Shown here one piece after another: positions 26,908-39,295 of a DNA stretch of 64,000 nt (positions within the stretch are counted from its first letter, which is position 1; each line of letters starts with the position of its first letter). Origin of the DNA: Styela clava (lineage: Eukaryota > Chordata > Ascidiacea > Stolidobranchia > Styelidae); NCBI RefSeq assembly GCF_964204865.1, contig NC_135252.1:5539383-5603382 (forward strand). Direction: 5' to 3'. The notes beneath the pieces are model-generated. The model had not been told where the DNA came from. It did no database searches and saw only the letters and a list, made by a program, of their open reading frames with translations. The translations under genes were made by a program, and so were the position numbers.

Positions 26908-27229
26908 CAGCAGTTCCCAAAGAGTGCGACGCGAAAATTAACAGAATTGTTTTAATTAAACACAACTAAAATTGAGTACACAACTAGGATTGAGTATTTT
27001 GCATATTGTATTTACTATAAATATGCTATTGTTTCTTATTTTAAATGCTGTGTATGTGAATAAATAAATTTATTTTACCTTGAAGAGTTGACATTTTGCC
27101 TTTATTCCTTAGCCCTAGATGTTTACAAACTTTAAAAAGTATAAAGTACACATTAACGATCACAAAATTGAGTTTAATTTGAAAGCAGCATTTTTTTCGC
27201 CGCACGAACAAAAAGTTTGGGAACCGCTG
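26908..27229. mobile_element. hAT-type MITE, 322 bp
   Basis: The left terminus CAGCAGTTCCCAAA and right terminus TTTGGGAACCGCTG form an inverted repeat with one mismatch. The flanking octamers TCCTAAAG (26900-26907) and TCTTGAAG (27230-27237) match at 6 of 8 positions, consistent with an aged hAT target duplication. Non-coding. Confidence 0.78.
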
Positions 27230-27999
27230 TCTTGAAGAATTGCGCTACAGACGTACTTCGATGTCGAAGTTATCCAAGACATATAAGCGCGCATTTTCAT
27301 CTACCTATTTGGTGAAAGGGATTATTGAAAGCAAGCCAGGAAACGTCCAGTTTTCAGTTAATCGTTCAAGGATAGAGCAAAATGGTGTTGAAAAAGACGT
27401 ATGAATTGATATCTTACCGCGAATGCTGGAAAATTGCATTTAAAAAATGTATACATTTTTTGGCGATCACCACCCCTCAGGCACCCCTGACTATTCATTC
27501 CTTCCCGAATGAATATTCTCTTCATTCGAAGCACCTCATAGAAAATATATATGTGTGATTGTTAATGAGAAGATGTATAAGTACAAATAGCATTCTGCTG
27601 CAATCTTTATTTAATTTTCCGGATAGGCCTACTGCTTGCGGCGGGCTATATATACCTCAAATTCTATGAAAAAAAACATCTACCTCAAGGACTCTTTATT
27701 AAGTTCTTAGACAAAAAGTGAACCTTTGATGGACCCTTCGTGAGTCCAACGTTGAGTCCGTTACCTTATCTTTTGTTTTTCATCTAACTATTGAGAACAT
27801 TGCTATACGTATACGACATGTGCGCACGCGTGTTTCATATTACATCTCTTTCGGTTTTTTCAATATTTTGGTGACATTGTGCCTGTGTGTTTGTCATGGA
27901 CCTTATGGATCTGGAGAAATTAGCGAAATTTTGATTTGTTTTAGCTGCAATTTTGCTGGTAGTGCGGTATTTACCGTAATATTTATCTTTAACCTCCAC

Positions 28000-28330
28000 T
28001 GTGTTTATTACTTATCGATTTCAATCGGTAAGTATGTTGATAGGTATTTGTATGTCTGCTAGATGCACGCGATATCTTACGAAAACGAGATTGAATCTGC
28101 TCCAGATTTTTCATGTGCAATCATCATATCTCGGACCAGAAGTCTATTGATTTTGGGCAAATTATGTCGTATAATTAGCGAGTTATTAATTAATTAGTGA
28201 TGGGACACAAGGTGTCACTATGGGGTAAGAGCGCTGTTTTGGGGGATCCCTCACTTTTGATCGATAAGTCCACGGTCTCTAACCGATATTCTCGTTAAAC
28301 TCTTATGCTTGCAGAAATTTCAGAACGACT
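28000..28330 (-). repeat. Retroposon-like repeat (family B), copy 2
   Basis: Reverse complement of the repeat at 2985-3350, colinear for more than 300 bases. It includes the shared blocks GGTCCGAGATATGAT and GGAGCAGATTCAA and the post-tail block AAATACCTATCAACATACTT. The simple-sequence tail is shorter here. Confidence 0.6.
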
Positions 28331-29091
28331 ATTGAGTGAAATATGAGAAATAACTTATAACAAGTGTAAAGTAAACGTATTGAATCGCTGAGTTGCTATT
28401 TGCACGTAATTACATATAAAAATTTAGCCGCTCGTTGTAGATATGCAGTACTTAGAGTGGGTTGCAGAGTATATGATTTCATAATGTTTCATACAACAGC
28501 AGGTGAACAGCTGATGAATTTACTAATGCTGTGCTCACAACAACGAAATTGAGATTTTCTTTTCTATAAACAACTGTTGGCCATTGGTAGTAATTTGTTG
28601 ACCTACTAATAAAATTAAAGTTTGGTGCAAGTTATACTCACGTTACAATTTGCTCATTTTAATATGATTTTTCAGATTATGACTTATCTCTTTCACTACT
28701 GCCATGTGAGCGTAAACTTTGGCTTATTGCTGCATGGCAACAACCCAGCGTATGACAGTTTCAATCCAAAGAAATGTAAGCGGGCAAACTCTATACTTAA
28801 ATATTCAATTTGAAAGCATTGTCAGAAGTGGTATCAAAAGTTACAAAATCCAATCAAATAGCATTTTACTGTATGTAAAATATTCGATCGTTTGTTTGTT
28901 GAATTCAAGCTCCGTTGCGAACACAACCAGAAACTCTGAGCAAGACTTTGATACATTGATAGAGACTACTGCTAATATATACATATCTTTGCGATAAAAT
29001 TGTCCTATTTTTGTTTTTTTAAGTAGCGGATTCCCATTCCATGTATGTCACGTGCGTAAATGTATACCACCGAGACATGGTCTATCTAGGG

Positions 29092-32000
29092 CAGGGATGG
29101 CGAACCTTTTTCAATGAATGGGTCAAAAATTATAATTTTATCGGCGAACAGAAGAGAGTGGGTCACAGATATTTAATCAATGTTTGTATCTATAAGAAAC
29201 TTCTGAAACAAATTTTATGTTGGTGTATTTTTGGGCTTTACTTATGCATCACTTTAATTGGGGACTTTTTATGGCACTCAATTTTATGAAATTAGAGTAC
29301 GAAAACATGCATACGAATTGCCAAAAACGTTTTGGATGATGCGGCAAATTATTTAACGGTTTTGAAGAGTTTGGAGAGAATTCCACTCTAAGAGTAATAT
29401 ATTTCTCGATCAGCTCTCAACCACATTAATGCCCTTTTACATTGCCCCAGTGGAGGCGCGTCAATAGGGTTTTTTCGATATAATAAAAAATATTCGAAAA
29501 ATACCTCAATATCGGTTGCACAGACTGTCTACACTAGCCATATTCTCCCGACATGGTTCATTTTTCGCTTGCAAAGCCTTCGCCGAACGTCGACGGGGCG
29601 ACGCCGATTTTGCCCCGGTTGCTCATTGTATATCGTATTCTCTCTTTTATCTTCCACTTGCCGCGTTTGCCTCGTTTGTTTTCTGTTTCTTTTACTAAAT
29701 CATCGGGGCCGATCGGGGCTAGCCCCGAAATTATGACGACACAATGCCGACGTTTCTTACAACAACGTGTTGACATATTCACGCATTCCTTCTCGTTCGT
29801 TGGTTGCTTGAAGAGTTGATAGTTTCCTCGCCTTCGTTTTTGTCGCTTGTTTCGCTGTTTGAATCAGTTAGAGACCTTTAGTCCATTTGCTTTCGATTTT
29901 CCACATTCCTTTTGAGCTCCTCACTTCTTTCCGGCTTCGCATTTCTTAGCCTTAGACCTCATAATGAATAAGGTTGATGCACTACTTCGCACTCCGTTTT
30001 CGCAGCTGCCGCTGGAACAAAAATTAGAGGTTCAACGTCTTGGGCCTTATCAACCAAAAAATTGTTCACTGGAACAATCCCATGACGGAGGAAAGCGTCG
30101 GCGTACATTCTGCGCAGAAACTTGGTATAAAAAACACGAATGGTTGTGTTACAGCGATGACAAAAATGCACTTTTTTGTTTTTATTTCCTACTTCTTGCT
30201 ACCGCCCGTGACTCACGTTGGTATAAATTTGGTTTTAGAGATCTTAAACATCTTTCCGAGCGTGCCAGGGATCATCAATCTTCTATGGAGCATCTGGACA
30301 ATGCAGTAAAATACCGAACATTCGGAAACGTTAATATTGCAGCACAGTAGGATGAAGGACGCGCGGTTTCTATTCGTCGGCACAACTAAAACGTCGAGAA
30401 AAACCGCCATGTTCTCGGTCGATTCATAGATGTTTTGAAGTTCATTGGTTGTCACGCTCTGTCCCTCCGTGGGCACGATGAACGGGCTGGCTCTTCTAAT
30501 AGAGGGGTATTTTTGAATATGGTGGAATACACCGCATCCCTAGATACAGTATTGAGAGATCATCTTGATGCCGCAACTGTTTCGAAAGGGACATCTAAGG
30601 ATATCCAAAATGATTTGCTCGACTCAAGGTATAAAATTTATTTACAACATTTGGCTCTGGAAATTGAGAATTACCAGTTCCTTTCGATTCAGTCTGACGA
30701 TACAACTGACATCACGTGCGTTTCCCAACTGGCTGTGATTTTTCGGTTTGTGAAAGATGGTAAACCTACCGAGAGATTTCACAGCTTTGTACCAATCGTT
30801 GATCGCACGGCTTGCGGGATATCGGCTGTACTGAAAGAAGTGTTACAGCCTTACAACGCGAAGTCAAAATTGATAGCTTAAACTTATGACGGTGCGGCAG
30901 TCATGAGTGGGTCGAAACATGGTGTTCAAGTTTATATAAAAGAAGATTTTCCTCATGCGCATTTTTTACATTGTTATGCACACCAATTTAACCTCGTTAT
31001 TAAAAATATGTGTCTTGATACATCCCCGTCCGTATATTTTTTGCAAATGTTTCGGGGTTTTCTTCATTTTTTTCCGTTTCGCCGAAGCGCTCTGACCTTC
31101 TTCGCCAGATATGTAGCCGCCGTCTCCCAGCTTGTGCACCAACACGTTGGAACTTCCAATCACGCGTGGTGCAGGGCGTGTCCGAAATTAGGTCTGAGCT
31201 CATTGAGTGTTTCAATGGCATTCAGAGCTCTCCGGGAGGCGGCAGGTCTAAAGCGTCTGCTAGAAGATGGTGAGTTTTCATTTTTTCTCGCTTTTTTCTC
31301 CACAATATTCTATCACGTGGATGTATTATACGGCGCATTGCAGTCAAGGCTAATGGATGGAGCGTCTGTGCAGTCGTGTATTTCAGACTTCTGCGATGCT
31401 GTATCTCGTATCCGGGAAACAATAAAATCCGACGACACATGGAGTGCTTCTTTACGCCGCGGGCAAACAACGCAGCGTTTGATTTTGTCTGCAAAGGAAT
31501 GCTGTGACATTCTGGTGAATCAAATAGGCGATCGTCTGCGCACTGAACACCTTGCCGCGTTCTCTTTGATGAACCCCAAAAATTTTTCAAAATTTGCACG
31601 TCAATTTCCCATCCATTTGTTGGCTACTGTCTCCAAATTTTACCCCATGATAAACGTGGGTAAATTGGAAAATGAATTGCGATGTATATACACCAATCAA
31701 ACTTTTTTGAACATCACATCAACTTGCGCGCTCTATGGGTTCCTCATAGATAACACTCTAGTAACTACCTTTGCGGCGTCTGCAAAATTTCTGGACATCA
31801 TTTTGACGACGCCTATTTCTTCCGCCGACGTAGAGCGAACATTCAGCACGCTGAAGCGTATTAAAACGTATCTCAGAAACACAATGAAGCAAGATAGATT
31901 AAATTCCTTGGCTGTTTTATCCATTCACAGAGACGTTATTTCTGGGATGCATGACTTTAATCAGCGCGTTATTGAGCATTTTGCTTCCAAGAAACCGCGG

Positions 32001-32964
32001 CGTGTTGCATATATGTTCAAGCAGTAGACGTCTAGCAGCATATATATCTATGAGTGAGCGACGCATGTCCTTATCTTTGCATTAACTTTCCTTTCTTCAT
32101 AGTAACGTTTTAAACCTTATTTTAGGTTTTGTCTGCTTTCCCGAAGTTTCTGTTAATATGTCATTGTATTTATCTGGGTAAATATTGCCTTTCCTTTTGA
32201 AAGAGGTTTCAAAATAAACTATGTCTATATTTATTAATCCCTTGACTTGGACCGGTTTTAAAGACACTTTCTTATCGTTAAAAATTGTCGCTTTTGCCGA
32301 TTGGTTGTTACCGATGGAATGGTTTTTATACTCATAAAATGATGGGAGAACTTACAGCGCTCATCCTGTCCCCGTAGATGGGGGTGACTTGGTCCCGCAG
32401 TAGCTTGCCCCGGTTGTCAAAACGCGCCGCCACTGCCCTGGCGGTATGTCAATTAACAGAATTTTGACACAAAAATAGGTACCAGAACTCAACTCCAACT
32501 CTTCAAGTTCAAAGCCCGCTCACGATGGTTTATATTTACTTTCCAAGCTCCAACGCCCGAATTCAACAATTTGCGTCTATATATTTTTCTTTCTCAAGAA
32601 TTAACGCCCAAACTCTTTGAATTTGAGTCTTATTATCAACGGATATATGTATTGTGTGCCAAACAGATCAGATGATACATGGTTTAAATACATTAACTGT
32701 GATTCTTTAATAGTGAACTTGGGGGGAGCTGACTTTGATGGCCCCTATGGTCGTATCGCTCTCTCCAGTCTATACCGAATTGACTTGCATATTTTGTATA
32801 GATTTTATTGTACCATTGCTTGTTTTCTGGTTAACGAAATAATAAATCTCTCTCACTCTCTCTCTGTTAGCATTTTTTTTTAATTTTAGTCATGCCTTGG
32901 CGGGTCACGAATTAAACGAGTTGGGTCACTTTGTGACCCGCGGGTCAGTGGTTCGCCATCCCTG
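29092..32964 (+). mobile_element. Near-complete hAT transposon, 3.87 kb
   Basis: Perfect 15-bp terminal inverted repeats: CAGGGATGGCGAACC at 29092 and GGTTCGCCATCCCTG ending at 32964. Both are flanked by a perfect 8-bp duplication, ATCTAGGG (29084-29091 and 32965-32972). The right subterminal region has a GGGTCACTTTGTGACCC hairpin and the left subterminal DNA has a GGGTCA motif. The interior carries one long transposase frame on the plus strand. A (CT)n-rich stretch lies near 32848-32872. Perfect ends and duplication indicate recent insertion. Confidence 0.93.
29964..32027 (+). pseudogene. hAT transposase (TTF zinc finger type), three in-frame stops
   Basis: One continuous reading frame of 687 codons plus the final stop, interrupted only by stop codons at 30348-30350 (TAG), 30387-30389 (TAA) and 30879-30881 (TAA). 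There is no frameshift. The N-terminus has the RLGPYQP motif and a TTF-type zinc-finger region (WLCYSDDKNALFCF, then KFGFRDLKHLSERARDHQSS). The middle shows the transposase core with SDDTTDITCVSQLAV and TYDGAAVMSGSKHGVQ, then HCYAHQFNLVIK. The C-terminus has the hAT dimerisation motif (PISSADVERTFSTLKRIKTY). This is the same group as host genes and elements annotated as TTF-type zinc finger/HAT dimerisation proteins. As it stands the full protein cannot be made, but the damage is light. Confidence 0.88.
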
Positions 32965-32972
32965 ATCTAGGG

Positions 32973-33566
32973 CTTGTTTTACAGAAGAAGACAAGACAAA
33001 TATGTTCAGGTTCTCTTCATTTTAACCAGGGTATAAATTAATAGTAATAACCAAAATAGTATTTTGATCACTTTTGGTTAAACGGAAGGCAAAATAATTA
33101 TGTTCACGTCTTTTTACCCCATTCAGTATGATAGAAACCAGTCATTATTTTGAAACATCATCATTAATTTGTAGAAAGATACGTCAAGTTTTAGTATATA
33201 TAAGTTTCTTTAGAAAAAAAAAGTATACAAATACAATCCAAAAGTTTGTAGAAAAGCGTCATATTATAGTGAGCACAAACATAAAACTATTTGGGCTATT
33301 TACAAAAACCTAATTAAGATGGAATGCAGTAGCCCGAGGCACACTTCCGACTAATTTATACAGAAGGAAATGGCTCGATTGTATAATATTTTGTCGCTGC
33401 TCACTGGTCAGTCAACGTTTGCGAAATGACTGTAAAAATACATAATACGAAACGAATATAAAAATGTGATTCTTGCAAATAAACGGAGAAGATAGACTGT
33501 TTGAAGAGCTGTCATGTGTGATATGAAATTGTTAGTCCAAACAATATTCCGCCTATACAAATTCGC
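32973..33566. other. Intergenic between hAT element and ABCG gene
   Basis: AT-rich, no gene seen. It ends at the polyadenylation signal of the minus-strand transporter gene. Confidence 0.4.
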
Positions 33567-33572
33567 TTTATT
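33567..33572 (-). terminator. ABCG gene polyadenylation signal
   Basis: TTTATT on the plus strand is AATAAA on the coding (minus) strand, about 95 bases beyond the stop codon of the ABCG2-like gene. Confidence 0.55.
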
Positions 33573-33666
33573 GCATAAACTGAAAGCAAAAATGACTACA
33601 CTAAATTTTCTATAATTGGCTGTGTTTAAACGAATTTAATTAAAAAAATATATATTATACGTAAAA

Positions 33667-35697
33667 TCAGGAGTACGTCTTGATGCGCGTAAGTTGTATG
33701 TAAGTCAAAGTATAGAGTCCTGTAGCTATGCAAGCCAGTGCGACTACATTCTGCCATAAATCCCAAGAATTAATTTCTGATCCGCTTGCTCCGATAGACA
33801 AGCTACTGTGTAAATACTCATCACCTTGTATGGAAATGCACACTGTTTCGTTGTCGGGTCGTGATATTTCAACAACGTCGCTTGATGCAAAAATTGAGGA
33901 TTGAAATGTAGTCAGATTTGCACTGCAAGATGTAAAATTCTGGCCCCACAGCTCATTCACTGATAATCCTACCAATCCATACCTTGCTATGCTGAAATAC
34001 TTTAACCAGGATAACCACGGAAGTATTGTGTCTACGTTCACAAGGAGGCCAGAAAACATGACGGTAAATACAAAAGTAAGAATCAAAAGTAGTTCCGCCA
34101 CTGCCTTAGTAAATGTCGCAGAGTAAAAAAGACCAATTCCAATCGATGAATACCCAACCAAGGTTGCAAGCAATACAAAAAGAAAGAAAGACCCCGCAGT
34201 TGGTTTCAAACCAACCATCCAATACGTGATGGCGCAAAAAATTGTGGGAGCTATCGTTCGTAGCGGAATAAGATCTGCTAATACTTTTGCCAAGTAATAA
34301 GAAATTACTCTGTAATATCCAGAAACATGCTCATGGATGAATATTTCACGCTCAATCTTGAACGCATCAATTGCTGCAATAGATCCGAAAAGAAGACTTG
34401 TGCAGATGAAGAAGAGAATGCCTAATCTATTTTGAATTCCGGAATCAGGAGAGTTGTCTACTTGGTAGTATATCAAGCCAAACACTACACCGATGATAAT
34501 ATTTAACACAATATTTCCAATCAGACCTTGTGGGTCACGAATAGCGTTTTTTGCGGCTCTCTTCAGCAGGACTCCCAGTTGATGAGTAAAGCTTGTTGCA
34601 TACATGCTCCCTGAATGTTTAACTTTTATTTTATTCGTTGATCCTGCATACTCGTTCAACTCTCTCGTTAGAGTATTGAATTTTTCACTCGATCTAAATG
34701 CAGTTACAAGACTGTTTTCAATATTGGATGGTGTACGAGCGCCTTGCTCTTCGTCTACAGCGGATGTTACTTCGATTTCATCACTGGATATATGATGAGT
34801 CCCGTTTAGCACATCCAAGAAAAAATCAGCAGGGTTATCATGTGGTTCACAAGAATATCCGACACTTTCAAAATGAGGTAGTGCGTCAGAAGTGGGTCCA
34901 TGATACACAACATTTCCTTGTGATAGTAATGTGAGGGTATCAAATAGCTTGAATATGCTATACCGCGGTTGATGAATAGAACATACTATCGTATTTCCTT
35001 TCTTAGCTAAAGTTTTCAGCAATAGCATAACCGACCAAGCAGTGGCCGCATCCAAGCCAGTCGTTGGTTCGTCTAGAAAAAGTATTTTGGGCTCCAAAAT
35101 CAATTCCAACGCAATGGAAGTTCTTTTCTTTTCACCTCCCGATATACCACGTATTATTTCTGTTCCTATTTTGGTGTCAGCGCACGATTCCAGTCCTAGC
35201 TCATCAATAACATTTTCTATTCTTCGTTTTTTATCCTGATGCGAGATGCTTGGAGGAAGACGCAAGTTAGCACAAAACCACAACGTTTCGCGGACTGAGA
35301 TTGTGCCAAGCATCAAATCATTCTGTATAACATACCCGCTTATATACTGAAAATTTTTAGGTAATGGTTTGCCATCGAGTAATATCTGTCCCTTTAAAAA
35401 AGCAGGATCCTTACGGCGGGCCAAAGCATCCAGTAAAGATGATTTACCGCTTCCTGTTGGTCCCATGATTGCATTTATTCCGGGTTTTATAATACCGCTT
35501 ACATCATTTAAAATTTTCTTTTTTGTTTTCTTTCTGCAGATTCCACAACACGACTGCTTTATTTCAACAACATATGAGATTTCGTGGAAACTCATAACAG
35601 ATCCTTGAGCCGTTTTGGGGTCTTTATCCGTTTCAGAAATCTTGTTTATGTCCGATTCGTTTGATCCCTTGTACGACACTGTCGGTAGAACGGACAT
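33667..35697 (-). CDS. ABCG2-like half ABC transporter, 676 aa, single exon
   Basis: An ATP-driven exporter of the ABCG (White/BCRP) family, expected to work as a dimer in the plasma membrane. The cytosolic nucleotide-binding domain comes first: Walker A GPTGSGKS (79-86), Q-loop Gln125, signature ISGGEKKR (185-192), Walker B ILFLDE (205-210) and H-loop His242. The membrane domain has six predicted helices (about 392-412, 426-446, 470-495, 503-527, 532-553, 649-668). The large loop before the last helix carries Cys591 and Cys620 and three N-glycosylation sequons (Asn587, 594, 616), as in ABCG2. Length is close to human ABCG2 (655). All motifs are intact, so it is probably functional. There are no coding introns. 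The start is the first ATG of the frame. ABCG2 subfamily assignment is likely; one-to-one orthology cannot be judged, as the group is expanded in many invertebrates. Confidence 0.93.
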   Translation of the reverse strand: MSVLPTVSYKGSNESDINKISETDKDPKTAQGSVMSFHEISYVVEIKQSCCGICRKKTKKKILNDVSGIIKPGINAIMGPTGSGKSSLLDALARRKDPAFLKGQILLDGKPLPKNFQYISGYVIQNDLMLGTISVRETLWFCANLRLPPSISHQDKKRRIENVIDELGLESCADTKIGTEIIRGISGGEKKRTSIALELILEPKILFLDEPTTGLDAATAWSVMLLLKTLAKKGNTIVCSIHQPRYSIFKLFDTLTLLSQGNVVYHGPTSDALPHFESVGYSCEPHDNPADFFLDVLNGTHHISSDEIEVTSAVDEEQGARTPSNIENSLVTAFRSSEKFNTLTRELNEYAGSTNKIKVKHSGSMYATSFTHQLGVLLKRAAKNAIRDPQGLIGNIVLNIIIGVVFGLIYYQVDNSPDSGIQNRLGILFFICTSLLFGSIAAIDAFKIEREIFIHEHVSGYYRVISYYLAKVLADLIPLRTIAPTIFCAITYWMVGLKPTAGSFFLFVLLATLVGYSSIGIGLFYSATFTKAVAELLLILTFVFTVMFSGLLVNVDTILPWLSWLKYFSIARYGLVGLSVNELWGQNFTSCSANLTTFQSSIFASSDVVEISRPDNETVCISIQGDEYLHSSLSIGASGSEINSWDLWQNVVALACIATGLYTLTYIQLTRIKTYS

Positions 35698-38490
35698 TTT
35701 ACAACTAGGCCTACTGACATATACAATGCGATGGTGAAACTGGAGAAACGTAGTACACGATTAAAAAGTGAAATTTTGCAGATGTTATAACATGCAGCGC
35801 AATACATGATAATAAGATATGGATTAGTTGCAATTCATATGAATCGTCTGGCTTATAAAAATTGGGTGCTATCGAAGTATGTGAACCAAGAGGGCGGACA
35901 CTGGAACGTAGTATGTGTACCTGGTTATAGGGTTGGGGCGTTAGGCCATACTTTTATTCCAATTTCCTTGTTTTATATCTATTACGAGTTCGGTGACTAT
36001 AGACAAGTGACTCCCGTAGTAATTGTAACTGAGATTATGGTCTAATCTTAACCTGGTACACATACTACGTTCCGGTGTCCGTCATCTTGGCTCACATACT
36101 TCAGGAGTACGACAAATTGTTTATATGAGCATAAATCTAATGAATAAGAAGGTTCGTCGTACGATCGTTGGGACCTAGCCTGGTAAAAAATTCAGTCGAT
36201 AATATTAAGATACAAATGCAAACAAAACTCGAAATCATTATGTTTCCCGCGCCAGTGACAATGCAATTGCCTTTACTCGCCAACACGCACGCGATCACAC
36301 CGTACAATTATGTCGAGGCTACGCAGCTTCGCTTTAAACTCTCGTATAACCTATAAACAATTTTTGCATGTCATGTTGCACATATACCATAGTTTCTAGG
36401 GTCGTTTTGCATAGCCTGAATAATTCACTACCTAAATCCTTATACGTGCATGAAAATTAGCAACATAAGATCGCCAGAGGTTGGGGCCGTTCATGAAACA
36501 TTAAAAGCGTACCGTATCTTCACATCTGTTGAAGATAAACTTGTTAGGAAACTACATTTCAATATACATTACCACAAACGCTAGTTTTCTATTAAATTGA
36601 TCGAATAATTCCAGCATTGCAAACTTTGCTGCAAGCTGTATACTCATACTAAACAGATCACTCGATATGCGTGATGCTGTCGACGACAACGGCATATCAG
36701 AACTCTTAGATAATACATATACTTCTGTATACGCCCGGTCACGCATTTCCACTGAATCGCGCCACGGCTAATTACAGCTTCACCAGCATCACGTCATTTC
36801 CATGCTTGAAAACTAATCGAACGCACGAACAGTCGCTAGGTATGCCCATCGAAAATCTGCGATCAACATTTTCGGAGACCGCTATAAATAAAAACATTTG
36901 TACACGATCGCCGATCAGTCGTTTAGTGTTCCCAAAAGTTTTTCCCAATCCTATAATCAGCATACAATTTTCACACCAATTATCAAAACGAAAGCGCACA
37001 CGCGAAATAAAAAAATCAGCACAGTTTATACTATGTATATTGATCAACTGCCCTGCGTTAGATCGATGACCACCCTTCTCATTAGTTAATTAAATGAACT
37101 GAAATTCTTTGCAGATTATCTGTTAGCTACCATGAATAAGTCGACTGCTAAGAAGGTCGTGTGCACACCAGCTGACTCACTTACGTAACATATTGTGCGT
37201 CTGGGTTATGTAACTCATGACTCTGCAGATCTTACATGGTGCGTAAGTCGAATACAAAGAAATGAGTAACGGAAACTTGATATCATTGTAAGGATTTACA
37301 ATTATCTGAAGCCCTCTTTGCTCAAAGTTTACCAAGGAAATACAATAATGCAAAATTAGTAATAAATTTGTGGATTACTGATTACATTGATTCTGCAGTG
37401 GGCACATGTTATTTATCGTTTACTTTACCAAATAACAACGAAAATTATATTTATGCATATACTATGCAAATATAGAATAAGGTCAATATTTTTCACTTAA
37501 ACATTTTTGCTGGAGAATATTTAAAAGGCGTTTCAATCTGATATTAATCGGCCTTGACGCAGGATTATTTACGTATTTACAACTTTGATAGTAAGACCCG
37601 CGGTTTTTACAAGAGGGCAAAACCTTCTTTGCCGTTAAAGCGAAGGCAAAGAATACGAAAAGTCGTCGAAAATTTAATCTTTCCAATACTAAATATATCG
37701 ACACGGTTTAATTAAAAAAATTCTATTCAACCAGGCATTTTTGTAAATACATTGCATGCGATAGCGACTAAGCGATTGATCTTTGCGCTGTTAAATGCGA
37801 CGATACAGAATAGCCTTTTGCCCGACCACCAACTTTCGTCTATTTTCAAAAACCAAAAAGAAACGATTCTGAAAACGCTTCGCATGCTCAATGATAACAA
37901 TTTGCTGCGATGGCCAAACATTCACGATAAAGTAGCATCGGTAACCCCGAGGGAAAGTATCGCAAGTAGGGAACACGAATGTGACATTATTTACTGGTTA
38001 TAATATTATTTTCATATTAATGATATCGGACATGCGAAGAATGTTATCAAATCAATAGAGAAAGCTAATCTGCTATACCAGACTTAACAACAGTTTTCTG
38101 ATTAATGGCAACTATTTGAGGACTATTTAAGATGGTTAGATCCGAAATTTTACACTCATCGCCTAAATTAATTTTTCTTACTCACAAACAGAAAGAATTT
38201 CATACTGTTTTGTGGCTCTAATGAAGATTTTTGATGGAAATTATTTTAGTGTTCAGTGAAGTTGAAATTCTTTGGAACTCATTCTTGTGTAACTCAGTCG
38301 TGTGTAAAAGTCATGCTAGAATGGTCTATTAAATTATTTTCAGTTAATATGTGATGTACTAATCCAAATTTGTAATAAAGGCTATAATTTTATATTTGAA
38401 TCTCTATATTTGCAAAAGTTTTCATAAATTACACGTATTTTTCAGTTCATTGGGGTCGTAATAAGCCCTTTTGCAAAACAATTAATGTGT
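35698..38490. other. Intergenic, no gene seen
   Basis: Upstream region of the ABCG gene and beyond. The frames at about 37.75-38.0 kb and 36.8-37.1 kb lack recognisable domains or splice signals. Confidence 0.4.
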
Positions 38491-38497
38491 TAGATTA

Positions 38498-38685
38498 GGT
38501 TCCATTACATTTGAACCCACGTACATTTGAACCCACGACGATTGCACCGGCATACTATTGCACTTATGGAAATTTTTGTTGTTTTACGGATATTTGAACC
38601 CATACTAACCCTAACCCATGGGTTTAGCACCCGCATATAGATTGAACCCGCGAATATACACATGGGTTCAAATGTACGGTCACCG
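38498..38685. mobile_element. Small foldback/hAT-like MITE, 188 bp
   Basis: The arms GTACATTTGAACCCA (within 38519-38535) and TGGGTTCAAATGTAC (38663-38677) are inverted. Outer flanks TTAGATTA (38490-38497) and CTAGATTA (38686-38693) form a 7/8 octamer duplication. A TTGAACCC motif recurs inside. No coding capacity. Confidence 0.6.
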
Positions 38686-38858
38686 CTAGATTACACTGCA
38701 AGAGATTTTCTCTAAGTAATATATTCGCGGCAATGGTCGTTTCGTACAAAAGCTTCAAGCTGTCCCGTCTGGAATAAACAATCCTCTTATCTAGTTTTCC
38801 TGTTCTGCTGAAAGTATATTGTGTATGAAATAAACTGTATTCTTATACCACGAACTAT

Positions 38859-39075
38859 TGCACCTTAACTGAATAAGGCTGTCGACTTACAAGAGACGAA
38901 ACGCAGGTAATACTTCAAGCTTTGCGCGGCGTTGATTTTTAAGCTCATTGTCCGTGCACCGCTTTATGAGCTCAATAAAATCCTTTACTGCACTAAAAAC
39001 GCTTCGCAAAATAATCATCGAATTGTTGCGTGCTTTCACCCCATTCGGTCACAGTTTATGAATGAGAAATAAGCC
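38859..39075 (+). repeat. Interspersed repeat (family A), plus copy
   Basis: About 210 bp highly similar to the reverse complement of 43831-44046, for example the shared GTCGACTTACAAGAGAC and AATACTTCAAGCTTTGCGCG. The copies are about 5 kb apart in inverted orientation, one downstream of and one inside an intron of the NaGLT1-like gene. The family is unknown; no terminal repeats or tail are obvious. Confidence 0.8.
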
Positions 39076-39192
39076 AAGGATCTACTAATCCTCAGTTCCT
39101 ATTGTTCGTCACCATCGACAAGATCTAAGTGTAATTGTGTTGTAATAATATTGTTTCCGCATGTAGACGCTACTGATTCGAGTCGATATTTC

Positions 39193-39295
39193 CATATTGG
39201 CTTTTTTAAGCCAAATTTACCAATTTTGGCTTTTTTAAAACACGTTTGAGGTCAGAATTTCAGTTTGGCGTTCTGGCCTTTTTGATGTCTATTCT
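39193..39295 (+). repeat. Interspersed repeat (family C), plus copy
   Basis: CCATATTGGCTTTTTTAAGCC... to GATGTCTATTCTAG matches the reverse complement of about 51152-51275. It looks like one end of a DNA transposon, because the other copy terminates in a GGCAACCCTGG-type end, but the partner end was not found. Confidence 0.55.

Noticed and set aside
37752..38003. 83-codon plus-strand frame
   Set aside because: No recognised domain or splice structure, and an overlapping antisense frame is just as open.
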